Source: Firmicutes bacterium UBA2296 (GTDB lineage: Bacteria; Bacillota; UBA994). From it: 19,962 bases of DNA. Shown here one piece after another: positions 1 through 8,547 of the stretch; within the stretch, counting starts at the first letter, position 1; every line of letters begins with the position of its first letter. The translations under genes and the position numbers were made by a program. The stretch is from positions 4,044 through 24,005 of the forward strand of contig DDWC01000115.1 in assembly GCA_002345475.1 (NCBI GenBank), read 5' to 3'. The notes below the pieces were generated by a model, which ran no database searches, was not told where the DNA came from, and saw nothing but the letters and a program-made list of their open reading frames with translations.

Positions 1-2114
1 GGCACGTGGAGCACACCGCCCTCGGCAACCTGGCGCGCGTACCGTAAGTCCAGACCGGAAATGCTGAACCCGGTAAAGATGAGATCAATAGAACCTTGAT
101 CATCTACTATATCGCGGGGATGAAACACATTGTAGCCATTCACTCCGCCAAAATACATGTACCCGGCATTGTCGCGAAAGTAGGCGTTGTTGTTGAACTC
201 ATAGGCCTGCAAGCCGTCTGACAACTCATAGCTGCGACAACACTCCTGATCGGGATCGAAGCATACCAGACCGCGGTTGGTACTTAGCCACAAATGGCCC
301 TCGTCGTCGGGTAGAATGCCGTAGATGACGTCGTTGGGAAATCCGGTCGCCATTCCGTAGGATCTCCAAGATCGGTCTCTCTTGTTTTGTCGGAACAAGC
401 CTCCCATGACCCCATACCAGAGGTCTGTCTCGTCTTCGTGGTAGCATAATATGAAATAACGGGTCATGGGCGCATCTGCGGCCCGGCTGTAACCATAGTT
501 GATGATTTCTCCGTCGCGCAGGTTCACCGAGCAATGGCCGGACATGGTTGACAGCAGGAGCCTGCCGTCTGACGTTTCAAAGAAGAATCGTTGCCGGTCG
601 CCTATAATGCGCAAGGGGTTGTCTTGATGAGAATCATAGAGCGACATCGTCCCGTCAGGAAGAAAATGTACCAGCCCTATTTCCGTGCCATACCATTCGC
701 CGCCCAGACTGTCGAGGTACCGGTAGCGCAGGTCCGTTGACCTGATAGGGGTGCCACTTCCTTCCGGCAGAGAAACCCGGACAAAGCTGTCAGTGTCATA
801 GTCGTAGCGACATATGCCGTGCCAGGTGAAGACCCACATCTCCCCCGCGCGGTCAACATAGAGACCGCGCACAAGGTTGCTGTTTATTGTGCTGTCGTCT
901 TCGTCGAGGCTGGTGTATTGCACAAAGGACTGCTGAGAATCATCCAGCCGATTGAGACCTGACTCAGTGCCAACCCAGAGCCGGCCAAGGCGGTCCCGAC
1001 AGAAGCCGCGCACCACATTGCCGCCGAGGCTCTCGGGACGGGAGGGCAAGCCGTGCACGTGGCGAAACTTGTACTTGCCAGGATCATAGATGCTCACACC
1101 TCCGGTGAGGGTGCCCACCCAAACACGACCACGTGGATCGAGAAAGATGCTACGTACCCAGTTGCTGGGCAGGCCATCCGGGTCAAAACGATCGTGGTAG
1201 AGAACTGAAGCCTCGGAACAGTGGGGACAATAGACCACTACACCTCGGTCAGAGGTGCCTATCCACAGCCTGTCATGGGCATCACGGCCAAATGTTGTGA
1301 TCAGTGAGCCAGCCAGAGCGGCGAAGAGAGTTGCATCCCCATGGGGGGTTACCTCTACTGCGCCCGTGTCTAGGACGAACAACCCCTGTTTTTCAGTGCC
1401 CACCAGGAACTGGCCTGCGGAGTGCGCGTGCAGGGAGGTAACTCTAAGCCCAAGGTCTACGGCCACGGGTTGCGAGAAAGTCCGTGTGTGTTTGTCAAAG
1501 CGGAAAAGCCCCGCACCGAAGGTGCCCAGCCACAGGGCGCCCTCTCCGTCGTCTGCGAGGCAGCGAACCTGGTTGGCGCTTGGCGGAAGCCCTTGCCCAG
1601 ATATTACGTGGTGGGCAAAGCGCAGGCTATCCGTGCAAAACGAAAGAAGGCCGTAGGCCGACCCCAGCCATAGAGTGGTGGAGCAGTCTGGATCTACTAG
1701 CATGGTGTGAAAAGTATTGGTGCTAAAACTTACGTCATCAGGCGAGTCAACCAGAAATGTGTCAAAGAGCTGGGTGCCTTGATCAAAGCGGGAAAGGCCC
1801 TTGCCAGTGGCTATCCACAGGTATCCCTGCCTGTCTTCCGCCAGCGTGTTCATAGAGTTGCTACTTACACTGCGCGGGTTATCGGCGCTGTGGTGAAAAG
1901 CGGCAAACTCGTAACCGTTGTAGTGGTTGAGGCCGTTCTGTGTTCCCAGCCACATGACGCCATATCGATCACGCATGATGTGATTGACTGTGCTCTGCGA
2001 CAAGCCCTCGCTGACTCCGTGGCGGCTGAACCGGATAGAGCGCACATCGGGGTGGGTGCACGACACATCGCCGGGCGCATTCACTGGTGGTTGCAGATTC
2101 TGAGTGATTGTCAT
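1..2114 (-). CDS. Two-component-type propeller sensor protein, C-terminus beyond left edge
   Basis: The minus-strand frame is open without a stop from the ATG at 2114 to the window edge, giving 704 codons of an incomplete gene. The translation opens with the hallmark of ligand-binding propeller sensors: LSQSTVNHI (residues 38-46), then VMWLGTQNGL (53-62) and LWIATGKGLSRF (99-110). About a dozen further blades carry the (L/V)W(L/V/I)GT..G(L/V) pattern. Near residue 655 FGGVNGYNVFHP marks the end of the propeller, and the following strand looks like the start of a Y_Y_Y domain. In such proteins an output domain (histidine kinase, GGDEF or HD-GYP) usually follows, but it lies outside. The ATG overlaps the stop of the upstream HD-GYP gene (ATGA), and AAGGAG sits about 10 nt before it inside that gene, so translation is probably coupled. 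Oddly, no signal peptide or N-terminal membrane segment is visible. Confidence 0.9.
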   Translation of the reverse strand, partial: MTITQNLQPPVNAPGDVSCTHPDVRSIRFSRHGVSEGLSQSTVNHIMRDRYGVMWLGTQNGLNHYNGYEFAAFHHSADNPRSVSSNSMNTLAEDRQGYLWIATGKGLSRFDQGTQLFDTFLVDSPDDVSFSTNTFHTMLVDPDCSTTLWLGSAYGLLSFCTDSLRFAHHVISGQGLPPSANQVRCLADDGEGALWLGTFGAGLFRFDKHTRTFSQPVAVDLGLRVTSLHAHSAGQFLVGTEKQGLFVLDTGAVEVTPHGDATLFAALAGSLITTFGRDAHDRLWIGTSDRGVVVYCPHCSEASVLYHDRFDPDGLPSNWVRSIFLDPRGRVWVGTLTGGVSIYDPGKYKFRHVHGLPSRPESLGGNVVRGFCRDRLGRLWVGTESGLNRLDDSQQSFVQYTSLDEDDSTINSNLVRGLYVDRAGEMWVFTWHGICRYDYDTDSFVRVSLPEGSGTPIRSTDLRYRYLDSLGGEWYGTEIGLVHFLPDGTMSLYDSHQDNPLRIIGDRQRFFFETSDGRLLLSTMSGHCSVNLRDGEIINYGYSRAADAPMTRYFILCYHEDETDLWYGVMGGLFRQNKRDRSWRSYGMATGFPNDVIYGILPDDEGHLWLSTNRGLVCFDPDQECCRSYELSDGLQAYEFNNNAYFRDNAGYMYFGGVNGYNVFHPRDIVDDQGSIDLIFTGFSISGLDLRYARQVAEGGVLHV

Positions 2115-3694
2115 GCGGTTGTTTCTCCTTCTGGGGGATTGCCGAGCTTCACGGTTCGCACTAAGGCTTCGACAACCTCAGGATCAAACTGCGTGCCAGA
2201 ACAAGCCTTGATAATGTCCAGAGCTTCGGAAATGGACCGAGCTTTGCGATAGGGCCTATCCAGGGTCATGGCATCGAAGGCATCGGCAACGCTGACTATG
2301 CGCGCAGCCAGCGGTACGTCGGCACCAGCTTTCTGCCCTGGGTAGGCTGGGAAAATGGCCTGGCGGTCGCCATCCCAGCGCTCATGGTGGTAGAGTACGA
2401 CGTCGGCCGGCGCCTGCAAGCCTTCCACTGCACGCAGAATACGCGCCCCAATCTCCGGATGGCGCCTGATTTCGGCCATTTCTTCAGGAGTCAGGGGCTC
2501 TATCTTGTTAAGGATAGCGTCCGGAACACCCACCTTGCCGATGTCGTGGATAAGCGCGCCAAGGTAGATATCAAAGCACTGCTCGGCGTCAAGCCCCATG
2601 TTCCGGGCTATGGCTTCGGCCACCGTGGCAACCCTGCGACTATGACCTCCCGTGTATTTGTCCTTTACGTCAACCGCTTCACCCAACGCCTGGGCCGTGC
2701 TGACCAGCTGATGGGCCAACTTCTCCTGCTGCAAGGACAGCTGCACGTTGGCGCGGGTGAGCTCCGAGGTTTTGCTGCGCACCTGTTTTTGCAGCTGCGC
2801 ATTGTAGGCCAGCACCATGCCACCGCTCAGTATGACGGCGAACAGCAACATTATCAGGTTGCGACGCTGTGAGGACGATTCCTGCTGGGACCCAACTCCG
2901 GGATTGAACCAGTGGGAAGCCAGGACTTCCATGCCACCTTCGCACTGCAGGCGACTCAAGCCACGATTAAACAGCGCTACAAGCCGTGGGTCGACGCCCT
3001 GAGCAAAGGCCAGTGCGTATGGTTTGGCCTCGGAATCTGCCAGCACCATGCGCCACAGGGCTCCATCCCAGCTTCCCACCACGTAACGGGCTACCCATTG
3101 GTTTTCCACCCAGGCTACCACTTCCTGCGACTGCAGCGCCTGGTAGCAGGCTTCGGGCGAGTCATAGGTGCGCACGGTGAAACCCAGTCTCACGGCAATT
3201 TCGTGGGTCGCTGAATTAAGCTGCGCAGCAACAGGACCCAAACTGCGCAACTCTTCGGGGTCTTCTATCCCCAGGGCGGCAGGAAAGATAAACACGTAGT
3301 AGCTGGCCAGCATAGGTTCGGAAAACTGGTACTGAAGCTGCCGCTCAGGCAGGATGGCCATGCCGGTGACGAAATCCACCCGGCCCTCGTCCAGAGCGTT
3401 TCTGGCTTCTGACCAGGGCATCTGTACATGTTCAATTTCTATGCCCAGCACCCTGGCCAACTCATCCACCAATTCCTTCTCATAACCGGTTTGCCCGTAG
3501 GGCGAGCGAAAGGAGAAGGGAGGAAAAGCCTCGTCCCCCACCGCCCGCAAAGTGCCGACTCCGGCCAGATAAGCTCTGTCAGCCGGGGTTAGATAGAACG
3601 AGAGCGAGGGAAACAGGATGGACGCTCCGTTAATCAGCAGAAAGGCGATGAGGGCCAGATATATCAACAGGTATAAACGCAGATTGCGCGGCAC
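2111..3694 (-). CDS. Membrane HD-GYP domain protein with SBP_bac_3 sensor
   Basis: This 527-residue protein probably senses a small extracytoplasmic ligand and acts on cyclic di-GMP in the cytoplasm. A membrane segment (about 6-28) is followed by a family-3 solute-binding domain (about 47-265), with typical FPPFSF and DFVTGMAILPER stretches. A second membrane segment (279-297) leads into a charged linker helix (300-335) and then an HD-GYP domain (335-515). Metal-site residues are recognisable: H351, H383-D384, H412, H436-H437 and D471. The loop that gives the family its name is aberrant: after HHERWDG comes an insertion and AYP instead of GYP. The GTG start is preceded by AAGGGGG. The gene begins 19 bp after the LonB stop and overlaps the propeller gene by ATGA. 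Whether it is an active phosphodiesterase or only a c-di-GMP receptor is open. Confidence 0.92.
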   Translation of the reverse strand: MPRNLRLYLLIYLALIAFLLINGASILFPSLSFYLTPADRAYLAGVGTLRAVGDEAFPPFSFRSPYGQTGYEKELVDELARVLGIEIEHVQMPWSEARNALDEGRVDFVTGMAILPERQLQYQFSEPMLASYYVFIFPAALGIEDPEELRSLGPVAAQLNSATHEIAVRLGFTVRTYDSPEACYQALQSQEVVAWVENQWVARYVVGSWDGALWRMVLADSEAKPYALAFAQGVDPRLVALFNRGLSRLQCEGGMEVLASHWFNPGVGSQQESSSQRRNLIMLLFAVILSGGMVLAYNAQLQKQVRSKTSELTRANVQLSLQQEKLAHQLVSTAQALGEAVDVKDKYTGGHSRRVATVAEAIARNMGLDAEQCFDIYLGALIHDIGKVGVPDAILNKIEPLTPEEMAEIRRHPEIGARILRAVEGLQAPADVVLYHHERWDGDRQAIFPAYPGQKAGADVPLAARIVSVADAFDAMTLDRPYRKARSISEALDIIKACSGTQFDPEVVEALVRTVKLGNPPEGETTA

Positions 3695-3713
3695 CGGGCG
3701 CTACCCCCTTAAG

Positions 3714-6122
3714 TTAGACGTTCTGCTCTTGACCTTCATCCGTGCTCTTTAAAGCCAGGGCATGGTAGAGAGCCAGTTTGTCGGCCACGCGCCGGAAGAG
3801 AGTTCCCTCGGGGTAAACGCCATCTGGGCCCGCCTGCCCTGCCGGCATGCCGGTGAGCAGTTCGATGCCGTCGGCAATGCTATCGGCGGTATGGATATGG
3901 AAGCGACCATTCTTCACTGCCTCGACGACTTCGGAGTGAAGCATAAGGTTTTTGACGTTTTGTGGCGGGATCAGCACGCCCTGTTTTCCGGTCAATCCCA
4001 TGCTCTGGCAGACGCGGAAGAAGCCCTCAATCTTCTGGTTGACTCCCCCAATAGGCTGTATTTCGCCCTTCTGGTTGACTGAACCGGTCACGGCGATGTC
4101 CTGTCGCAGGGGTACGTCGGCCAGGCTCGAGAGCAGCGCGTACAGTTCCGTGCTGGAGGCACTGTCGCCGTCCACGCCGTCATAGGACTGTTCGAAGCAA
4201 AGGGTAGCGGTCAGGCTCAGGGGATGTTTCTGGGCAAAATTGCGTCCCAGGTAGCCACTGAGGATTTGCACGCCTTTGTTGTGGCTGCGTCCGCTCATTT
4301 GCGCTTCCTTTTCGATATTGATAACCCCTTTGTTACCGGCGAAGGTATTGACGGTTATGCGGGACGGTTTGCCAAAGGAGTAATCGCCCAGATCGTACAC
4401 CGCCAGGCCATTGACCTGTCCTGTTTCAGCACCATCCACGGAAAGCAGGAAGGTGCCCTCCTTGAAGAGTTCGTGGATTTTCTGTTCGTACTTGTCCGAT
4501 CGATAGCGTTTCTCTTCGATGGCCTTGATCACGTGATCTACGGTAATGACTTCGGCTCCCTCTATCTCGGCCCAGGTGTTCGCCTCGGCCAGCACCTCAA
4601 CTATTTCGTTGAAGCGGGTGCTCAATTTGCTCTGGTTCTCCGCCAGGCGGGAGCTGTAGTCAAAGACGGCGGCGACCCCCGTCCGGTGAAAGTGCAGATA
4701 TCCCTTGTCTTTACAGTGGCGGCTGATAAAGGCGGCCATCTTCTCCAGGTACTCGTCCTCGCGGTTCATCTCCAGTTCGAAGTCAACCTTGATCTTAAAC
4801 AGCTTCTTAAAATCTTCTTCGTGCTGGTAGAGCAGCCGGTGTATTTCGTAATTACCGATGATGATGACTTTGAGTTCCAAAGGGATGCCCTTAGGTTTGA
4901 GGCCGGATACTACCCCGCTGCTACCATCGGGAACGTTTTCCACTTTGGCCTCTCTCTCTTTGAGGGCTCGTTTGAGGGCCCTCCAGGAAAAGGGATTGGC
5001 GAAGAGATCATCGGCCTGAAGGATGAGGTAGCCGCCGTTGGCACGGTGGATGGCACCTGCCTTAATTTTGGTGAGGTCTGTGGTCAGCATGCCCATGCGC
5101 GGCTGAAATTCGATCATGCCCATGAGGTTGTAATAGGTAGCGTTTGACTCGAACACCACAGGGGCACCCCGGGTTTCCTTGTGGTCGACGAAGACGTTCA
5201 CCCGATACTTGGTACCGATGGGGTCGCGGGCCTGCAGCCTGAGCCCGGCCAGGGGGTTATCGTCTTCTTCAGAACTCTCCGGCATGAAGTGTTTGATGTT
5301 CTTCAGCACATCTTCCTGCAGACATTCCAGGTAGTCCACGGCGTCTTTGTTATCGTTATATTTTTCTACGAGGATCGCCACCAGAGGCGACACAATGGAA
5401 CGGCCGGAGTTCTTTTCTAGGTTCTGTAGCTTGTCGCGCAATTCCTGTTCCAGAGTTCTCAGTTGATCAAAGACGGGCTCAGCTTCCTGCCCAAACTTGG
5501 CAATGTTCTCATTGATGGTCTTTAGAGCGTCTCCGTTAAGTTCCTGCAAGGCTTCTTCGCTGAGGGGCTGACCGTCCTTTGTGGGTATGGTAACAAAACC
5601 GCGCCCGGTGGGACGAAACAGCAGCGAGTGTTTCTCGGCGATAACCGTGATTTGCTCCATGATTGTGACGCTCTGGCGCTGGAATTCCTGCACGGCCTCA
5701 TTGCGCATGGTTTTAAACTCTTCGCTTTCGAAGGCTTTGGGGATGTGCTCGTGCAACCTCTCCACCAGGTTTTCGACATCATCGCGAAACACCGTACCCT
5801 GACCAGCGGGGAAAGAAAGGGCGTTAGGCTGATCCGGGTGCTCAAAGTCATGCACGAAGCACCAGTCTTTGGGCGTTTCCTGGCCGCTGGCCATGGCGGA
5901 GACAATGGCCCGGGTATAGCTATTGCGTCCGGTGCCTGTGGCACCCATAATGTATATATTATAGCCGGGCTCTCGCATGCGCAGACCAAAAGCCAGAGAA
6001 TGTACGGCCCTGTCCTGCCCTATTATTCCTTCCAGCGGCTCCACTTCGGCGGTAGTCTCGAATTTCAAGCGAGAGGCATCACAAGTGGCCCGCAGTTCTG
6101 CCAATCCTAGTGTCCTGATCAA
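3714..6122 (-). CDS. LonB-type ATP-dependent protease (AAA_32 / Lon_C, COG1067 family)
   Basis: The product (802 residues from the start chosen here) joins an AAA+ ATPase to a Lon serine protease domain and should degrade protein substrates in the cytoplasm. Numbering from the in-frame GTG three codons upstream (6131), the P-loop is GATGTGRNS (63-71), where Arg replaces the usual Lys. A Walker B-like region GGYLILQADD lies at 366-375. The C-terminal domain carries the Lon dyad: Ser657 in VDGDSASS and Lys700 in GGVNQK. There is no Lon N-domain, as expected for this family. The GTG at 6131 directly touches the GGAGG (6132-6136), so the TTG at 6122, nine bases from it, is the better start. It heads a three-gene operon with the HD-GYP and propeller genes. 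A role in stress proteolysis is inferred from the family. Confidence 0.93.
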   Translation of the reverse strand: MIRTLGLAELRATCDASRLKFETTAEVEPLEGIIGQDRAVHSLAFGLRMREPGYNIYIMGATGTGRNSYTRAIVSAMASGQETPKDWCFVHDFEHPDQPNALSFPAGQGTVFRDDVENLVERLHEHIPKAFESEEFKTMRNEAVQEFQRQSVTIMEQITVIAEKHSLLFRPTGRGFVTIPTKDGQPLSEEALQELNGDALKTINENIAKFGQEAEPVFDQLRTLEQELRDKLQNLEKNSGRSIVSPLVAILVEKYNDNKDAVDYLECLQEDVLKNIKHFMPESSEEDDNPLAGLRLQARDPIGTKYRVNVFVDHKETRGAPVVFESNATYYNLMGMIEFQPRMGMLTTDLTKIKAGAIHRANGGYLILQADDLFANPFSWRALKRALKEREAKVENVPDGSSGVVSGLKPKGIPLELKVIIIGNYEIHRLLYQHEEDFKKLFKIKVDFELEMNREDEYLEKMAAFISRHCKDKGYLHFHRTGVAAVFDYSSRLAENQSKLSTRFNEIVEVLAEANTWAEIEGAEVITVDHVIKAIEEKRYRSDKYEQKIHELFKEGTFLLSVDGAETGQVNGLAVYDLGDYSFGKPSRITVNTFAGNKGVINIEKEAQMSGRSHNKGVQILSGYLGRNFAQKHPLSLTATLCFEQSYDGVDGDSASSTELYALLSSLADVPLRQDIAVTGSVNQKGEIQPIGGVNQKIEGFFRVCQSMGLTGKQGVLIPPQNVKNLMLHSEVVEAVKNGRFHIHTADSIADGIELLTGMPAGQAGPDGVYPEGTLFRRVADKLALYHALALKSTDEGQEQNV

Positions 6123-6168
6123 TGGGATCACCCTCCGTATCTTATGCTTGTCACAAACTATCTAGAAA

Positions 6169-6194
6169 GCGTCCCCTCCAAATGGAGGGGACGC
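6169..6194 (-). terminator. Rho-independent terminator of the YtxH/DUF948 unit
   Basis: A perfect 11-bp stem (GCGTCCCCTCC with GGAGGGGACGC) closes a four-base AAAT loop. Read on the minus strand it is followed by TTTCTAG, and it lies 9 bp after the DUF948-like stop codon. It separates that unit from the LonB operon. Confidence 0.85.
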
Positions 6195-6203
6195 GATTGC
6201 TAG

Positions 6204-6680
6204 CTACTGCCGGAACCAACGCTTCTTTTTCTTCTTTTTGCCGGCAGGCAAAATGCGTGTCAGCGCGCTGGCCACTCCGGCTCCCATGTCGAGATAAGCT
6301 CCGATGTCCCTGGCGCCGCTGCTCACTACCCCCATGGTGTCCGATATACCTTTTACAGTATTATTGACACCTCGCAACGTGCCGTCCACGCTCCCGGTAA
6401 TGCCATCTACATGGCGAAGGATAGCGGGCAAGCTGTCACCGCTTTCTTCGATACCTTTGCGTACGGTGTTGGCGATTACTGCCACGTCACCGGTAATAGC
6501 CGGCACAGACTTCAGGGCCTCTGTCAAAGCATGCTCATTTGTTGATATGAGCCGTTCCAGACCCTTAAGTACATCCCCGAGTCGTTTCAGCACATGCGTG
6601 AGGTAAGCCAATGCTCCTATCCCTGCTACAAACAGCAGGAACATGAGCACGTCTCGCAGGGTTACTGTCGTTTCGAGCAT
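6204..6680 (-). CDS. DUF948-like small membrane-anchored protein
   Basis: This 158-residue protein has one N-terminal membrane segment (about 9-29), then a long alpha-helical part with heptad-like hydrophobic spacing and repeated VDGITGSVDGTLRGVNNT-type turns. That pattern is typical of DUF948 proteins and of membrane-anchored coiled coils in Bacillota. It ends in a strongly basic tail (six Lys, then RWFRQ, 148-158) that could bind acidic lipid, nucleic acid or cell-wall polymer. The ATG is preceded by GAGGTGG. It starts 39 bp after the YtxH-like gene and is closed by the terminator at 6169-6194, so the two are very likely co-transcribed. The DUF948 family has no established biochemical function. 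A general-stress or envelope role is suggested only by its frequent pairing with YtxH. Confidence 0.75.
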   Translation of the reverse strand: MLETTVTLRDVLMFLLFVAGIGALAYLTHVLKRLGDVLKGLERLISTNEHALTEALKSVPAITGDVAVIANTVRKGIEESGDSLPAILRHVDGITGSVDGTLRGVNNTVKGISDTMGVVSSGARDIGAYLDMGAGVASALTRILPAGKKKKKKRWFRQ

Positions 6681-6719
6681 TTTACCACCTCTCCCCGTCG
6701 CTCAACTGCATATCAGAAC

Positions 6720-7139
6720 TTATTTCGGCTTAACTGTCTCGGCTAAGTCTTCCAGCTTATCGGCCATCATCTCGCGGGTTGCGTCAGCGGCTTCTTCTCC
6801 GTCTTCGGCGCCCTGCTGTGCACGCCTTATCAGTTCGTGGACGCTTTCTTTGGCGGAGTCGATGGTCTGGCGTGCCGTTGTGCCTGCCTCATGGGCTTTA
6901 TGTCTAATCTCGTCGGCGTAGACTGAAACTACTTCCTTAACATGTCCGGCTGTGTCCACTGTCTTGTCGGCGATGGCCTTGCGGGTCTCTTTGCCCGAAC
7001 GAGGTGCAAAGAGGATACCAACGGTCAGGCCAACCAGGGTGCCTACTGCGGCTCCGATGGCGACATTCCTGCAGGTTTCTTTCTGACGCTCGATTTCCTT
7101 CTGTCGGTTGAGATGTTCCAGCAAATCGCGAAATATCAT
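6720..7139 (-). CDS. YtxH family protein
   Basis: The frame is open upstream to 7310, but the ATG at 7139 lies 8 nt from a perfect AAAGGAGG (7148-7155), so the protein is 139 residues. After a short charged N-terminus comes a glycine-rich membrane helix (about 26-44) and then LFAPRSGKETR (43-53), the signature of the YtxH family. The rest (55-139) is a charged amphipathic helix rich in Ala, Glu and Lys, resembling apolipoprotein- or LEA-like segments. In Bacillus subtilis ytxH belongs to the general stress regulon; here no SigB-type promoter could be identified with confidence. It is the first gene of a two-gene minus-strand unit and is divergent from the 10-TM transporter. Confidence 0.88.
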   Translation of the reverse strand: MIFRDLLEHLNRQKEIERQKETCRNVAIGAAVGTLVGLTVGILFAPRSGKETRKAIADKTVDTAGHVKEVVSVYADEIRHKAHEAGTTARQTIDSAKESVHELIRRAQQGAEDGEEAADATREMMADKLEDLAETVKPK

Positions 7140-7219
7140 CTGGACTTCCTCCTTTATTCTCTGGGTAGTTGGGTCATTTATATACTTTCGACACCAATGG
7201 GATATATACCTGCAATAAG

Positions 7220-7248
7220 TGGCAACAAGCAAAGATAATATGTATAAT
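7220..7248 (+). promoter_or_regulatory. Possible sigma-A-type promoter for the 10-TM transporter
   Basis: A perfect TATAAT (7243-7248) lies 37 bp before the TTG start of the transporter, in the divergent space with ytxH. A weak -35 match (TGGCAA, 7220-7225) lies 17 bp upstream. The -35 is poor, so this is tentative. Confidence 0.35.
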
Positions 7249-7284
7249 CGTTCTATACTATCTGCGTGCAGGGGAGATGAGATA

Positions 7285-8541
7285 TTGTTTATTGAAGTTT
7301 TTAACATCATTCTGGACAGTGCGCAGGGCGCCTTTATCGAAGTCGGAGTCTTCGTAGGCGCCGTATTGCTTTTGTTCGGTTACATCAACTTCCTGCAGGC
7401 GGGTGCCTTTGTTGAGCGAATCGAGAAATCGAAGAAGTGGCAACCGGTTATCGGTGCCTTCCTGGGGTTGACTCCGGGATGTGGCGGAGCGATTTTTGTC
7501 ATGCCGCTGTTCTTCAAAGGTTCGGTAACCTTTGGCACGGTGGTGGCCACTCTCATCGCCACCATGGGCGACTCTGCCTTCGTCATCATCGCCGCTCACC
7601 CATTGCAGTACCTGATGGTGAGTGCCATGTCGCTGATAGTCGGGGTACTGACCGGCTACGCCGTGGACAGGACCGAGCTTGGTCCCCGGTTGCTGGCGAA
7701 CTTTCGGGCCCGGCAGGAGAGCAAGTCTCTGAGCAAGGCGGAACACATGGCCAGGGAACACGACCCCAGCGAGCACATGGAGAACTATCACCATATTGGC
7801 CACGAAGAAGGTGACGCCATTGACCTGGCGTTGCACCATAAGGCTGCTGGGCACTTGCCCGAAGAGTGCTTACCCTGCAAAATCACCCACGGAGGTTTCT
7901 GGGTGCTCTGGGTGTTCATCGCAGTCGGCCTCGTACTTGGAATAATGGACATTATGCAAATTGACATTAACGCCCTTGTCATTCCCAATCTGGGCATGAT
8001 CGTGGGGGTCGGAGGCACTACTCTGGCCATTGTCTTTATGGCCCTGGCGCACAAGTTCCTGGCCAGCGACACCCATGAAGAGACGGAACACAAGATGATG
8101 TCTCTCAAGGAGACCTTTATCCACAACGCCCAGGAAACGGCCTTTGTTATCGTGTGGGTCTTTGTAGGTTTTCTGGTTTATGAGTTTCTGGTTCTGGCGC
8201 TCGGCCGTGGCGACTACGCTGCCGGCGAGCTTCTGATAGAATCTGTGCTAATGTCGGTGGGACTGGCCTCGGTTTTCATCGGAGCGCTGGTGGGCATGAT
8301 CCCGGGGTGCGGACCGCAGATTCTCTTTGTGGCACTGTACGGGCGGGGGTTGGTTCCCTTTGCCGCCCTGTTCGCCAACGCTATTTCGCAGGATGGCGAC
8401 GCCCTGTTCCCGCTTCTGGCGCTGGACAGGCGTAGCGCACTGTGGGCCACAGTGATCACTACTGTGCCGGGGCTGCTGTTTGGCCTGCTGATATACTGGG
8501 CGGAGATTAACACGGTGCTGGGGAAGGTGTTCAATTTCTGA
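7285..8541 (+). CDS. Putative 10-TM metal exporter (ArsP_2 / putative manganese transporter family)
   Basis: This is a polytopic membrane protein of 418 residues. The frame extends upstream to a GTG at 7219, but AGGGGAG (7270-7276) lies 8 nt before the TTG at 7285, which is chosen as the start. Two halves repeat a motif: GAFLGLTPGCGGAIFVMPL (PGCG at 64-67) and GALVGMIPGCGPQILFVAL (PGCG at 340-343). Each is followed by similar helices containing MGDSAF or SQDGDALFPL. This inverted-repeat design is typical of the family annotated as 10-TM heavy-metal exporters. Between the halves, residues 154-202 form a soluble loop with ten His and a CLPC pair (C195, C198), a likely metal-binding segment. The substrate (arsenic compound, manganese or another metal) cannot be told from sequence. 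It is a single-gene unit, divergent from ytxH and convergent with the SDH protease gene. Confidence 0.85.
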   Translation: MFIEVFNIILDSAQGAFIEVGVFVGAVLLLFGYINFLQAGAFVERIEKSKKWQPVIGAFLGLTPGCGGAIFVMPLFFKGSVTFGTVVATLIATMGDSAFVIIAAHPLQYLMVSAMSLIVGVLTGYAVDRTELGPRLLANFRARQESKSLSKAEHMAREHDPSEHMENYHHIGHEEGDAIDLALHHKAAGHLPEECLPCKITHGGFWVLWVFIAVGLVLGIMDIMQIDINALVIPNLGMIVGVGGTTLAIVFMALAHKFLASDTHEETEHKMMSLKETFIHNAQETAFVIVWVFVGFLVYEFLVLALGRGDYAAGELLIESVLMSVGLASVFIGALVGMIPGCGPQILFVALYGRGLVPFAALFANAISQDGDALFPLLALDRRSALWATVITTVPGLLFGLLIYWAEINTVLGKVFNF

Positions 8542-8547
8542 GGAAAA

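Noticed and set aside
1..2110. Apparent absence of a gene, with several short frames on both strands (226-534, 677-874, 884-1087, 1255-1656, 1707-2252)
   Set aside because: One minus-strand frame is open from 2114 to the edge and encodes a clear propeller protein; the short frames are its shadows.
4224..5147. Long plus-strand frame of 307 codons
   Set aside because: It lies fully antisense to the LonB gene and has no recognisable domain or good ribosome binding site.
6720..7310. Longer YtxH-like protein starting at 7310 (196 codons)
   Set aside because: The extension covers the promoter region, contains no conserved part, and the perfect ribosome binding site at 7148-7155 sets the start at 7139.
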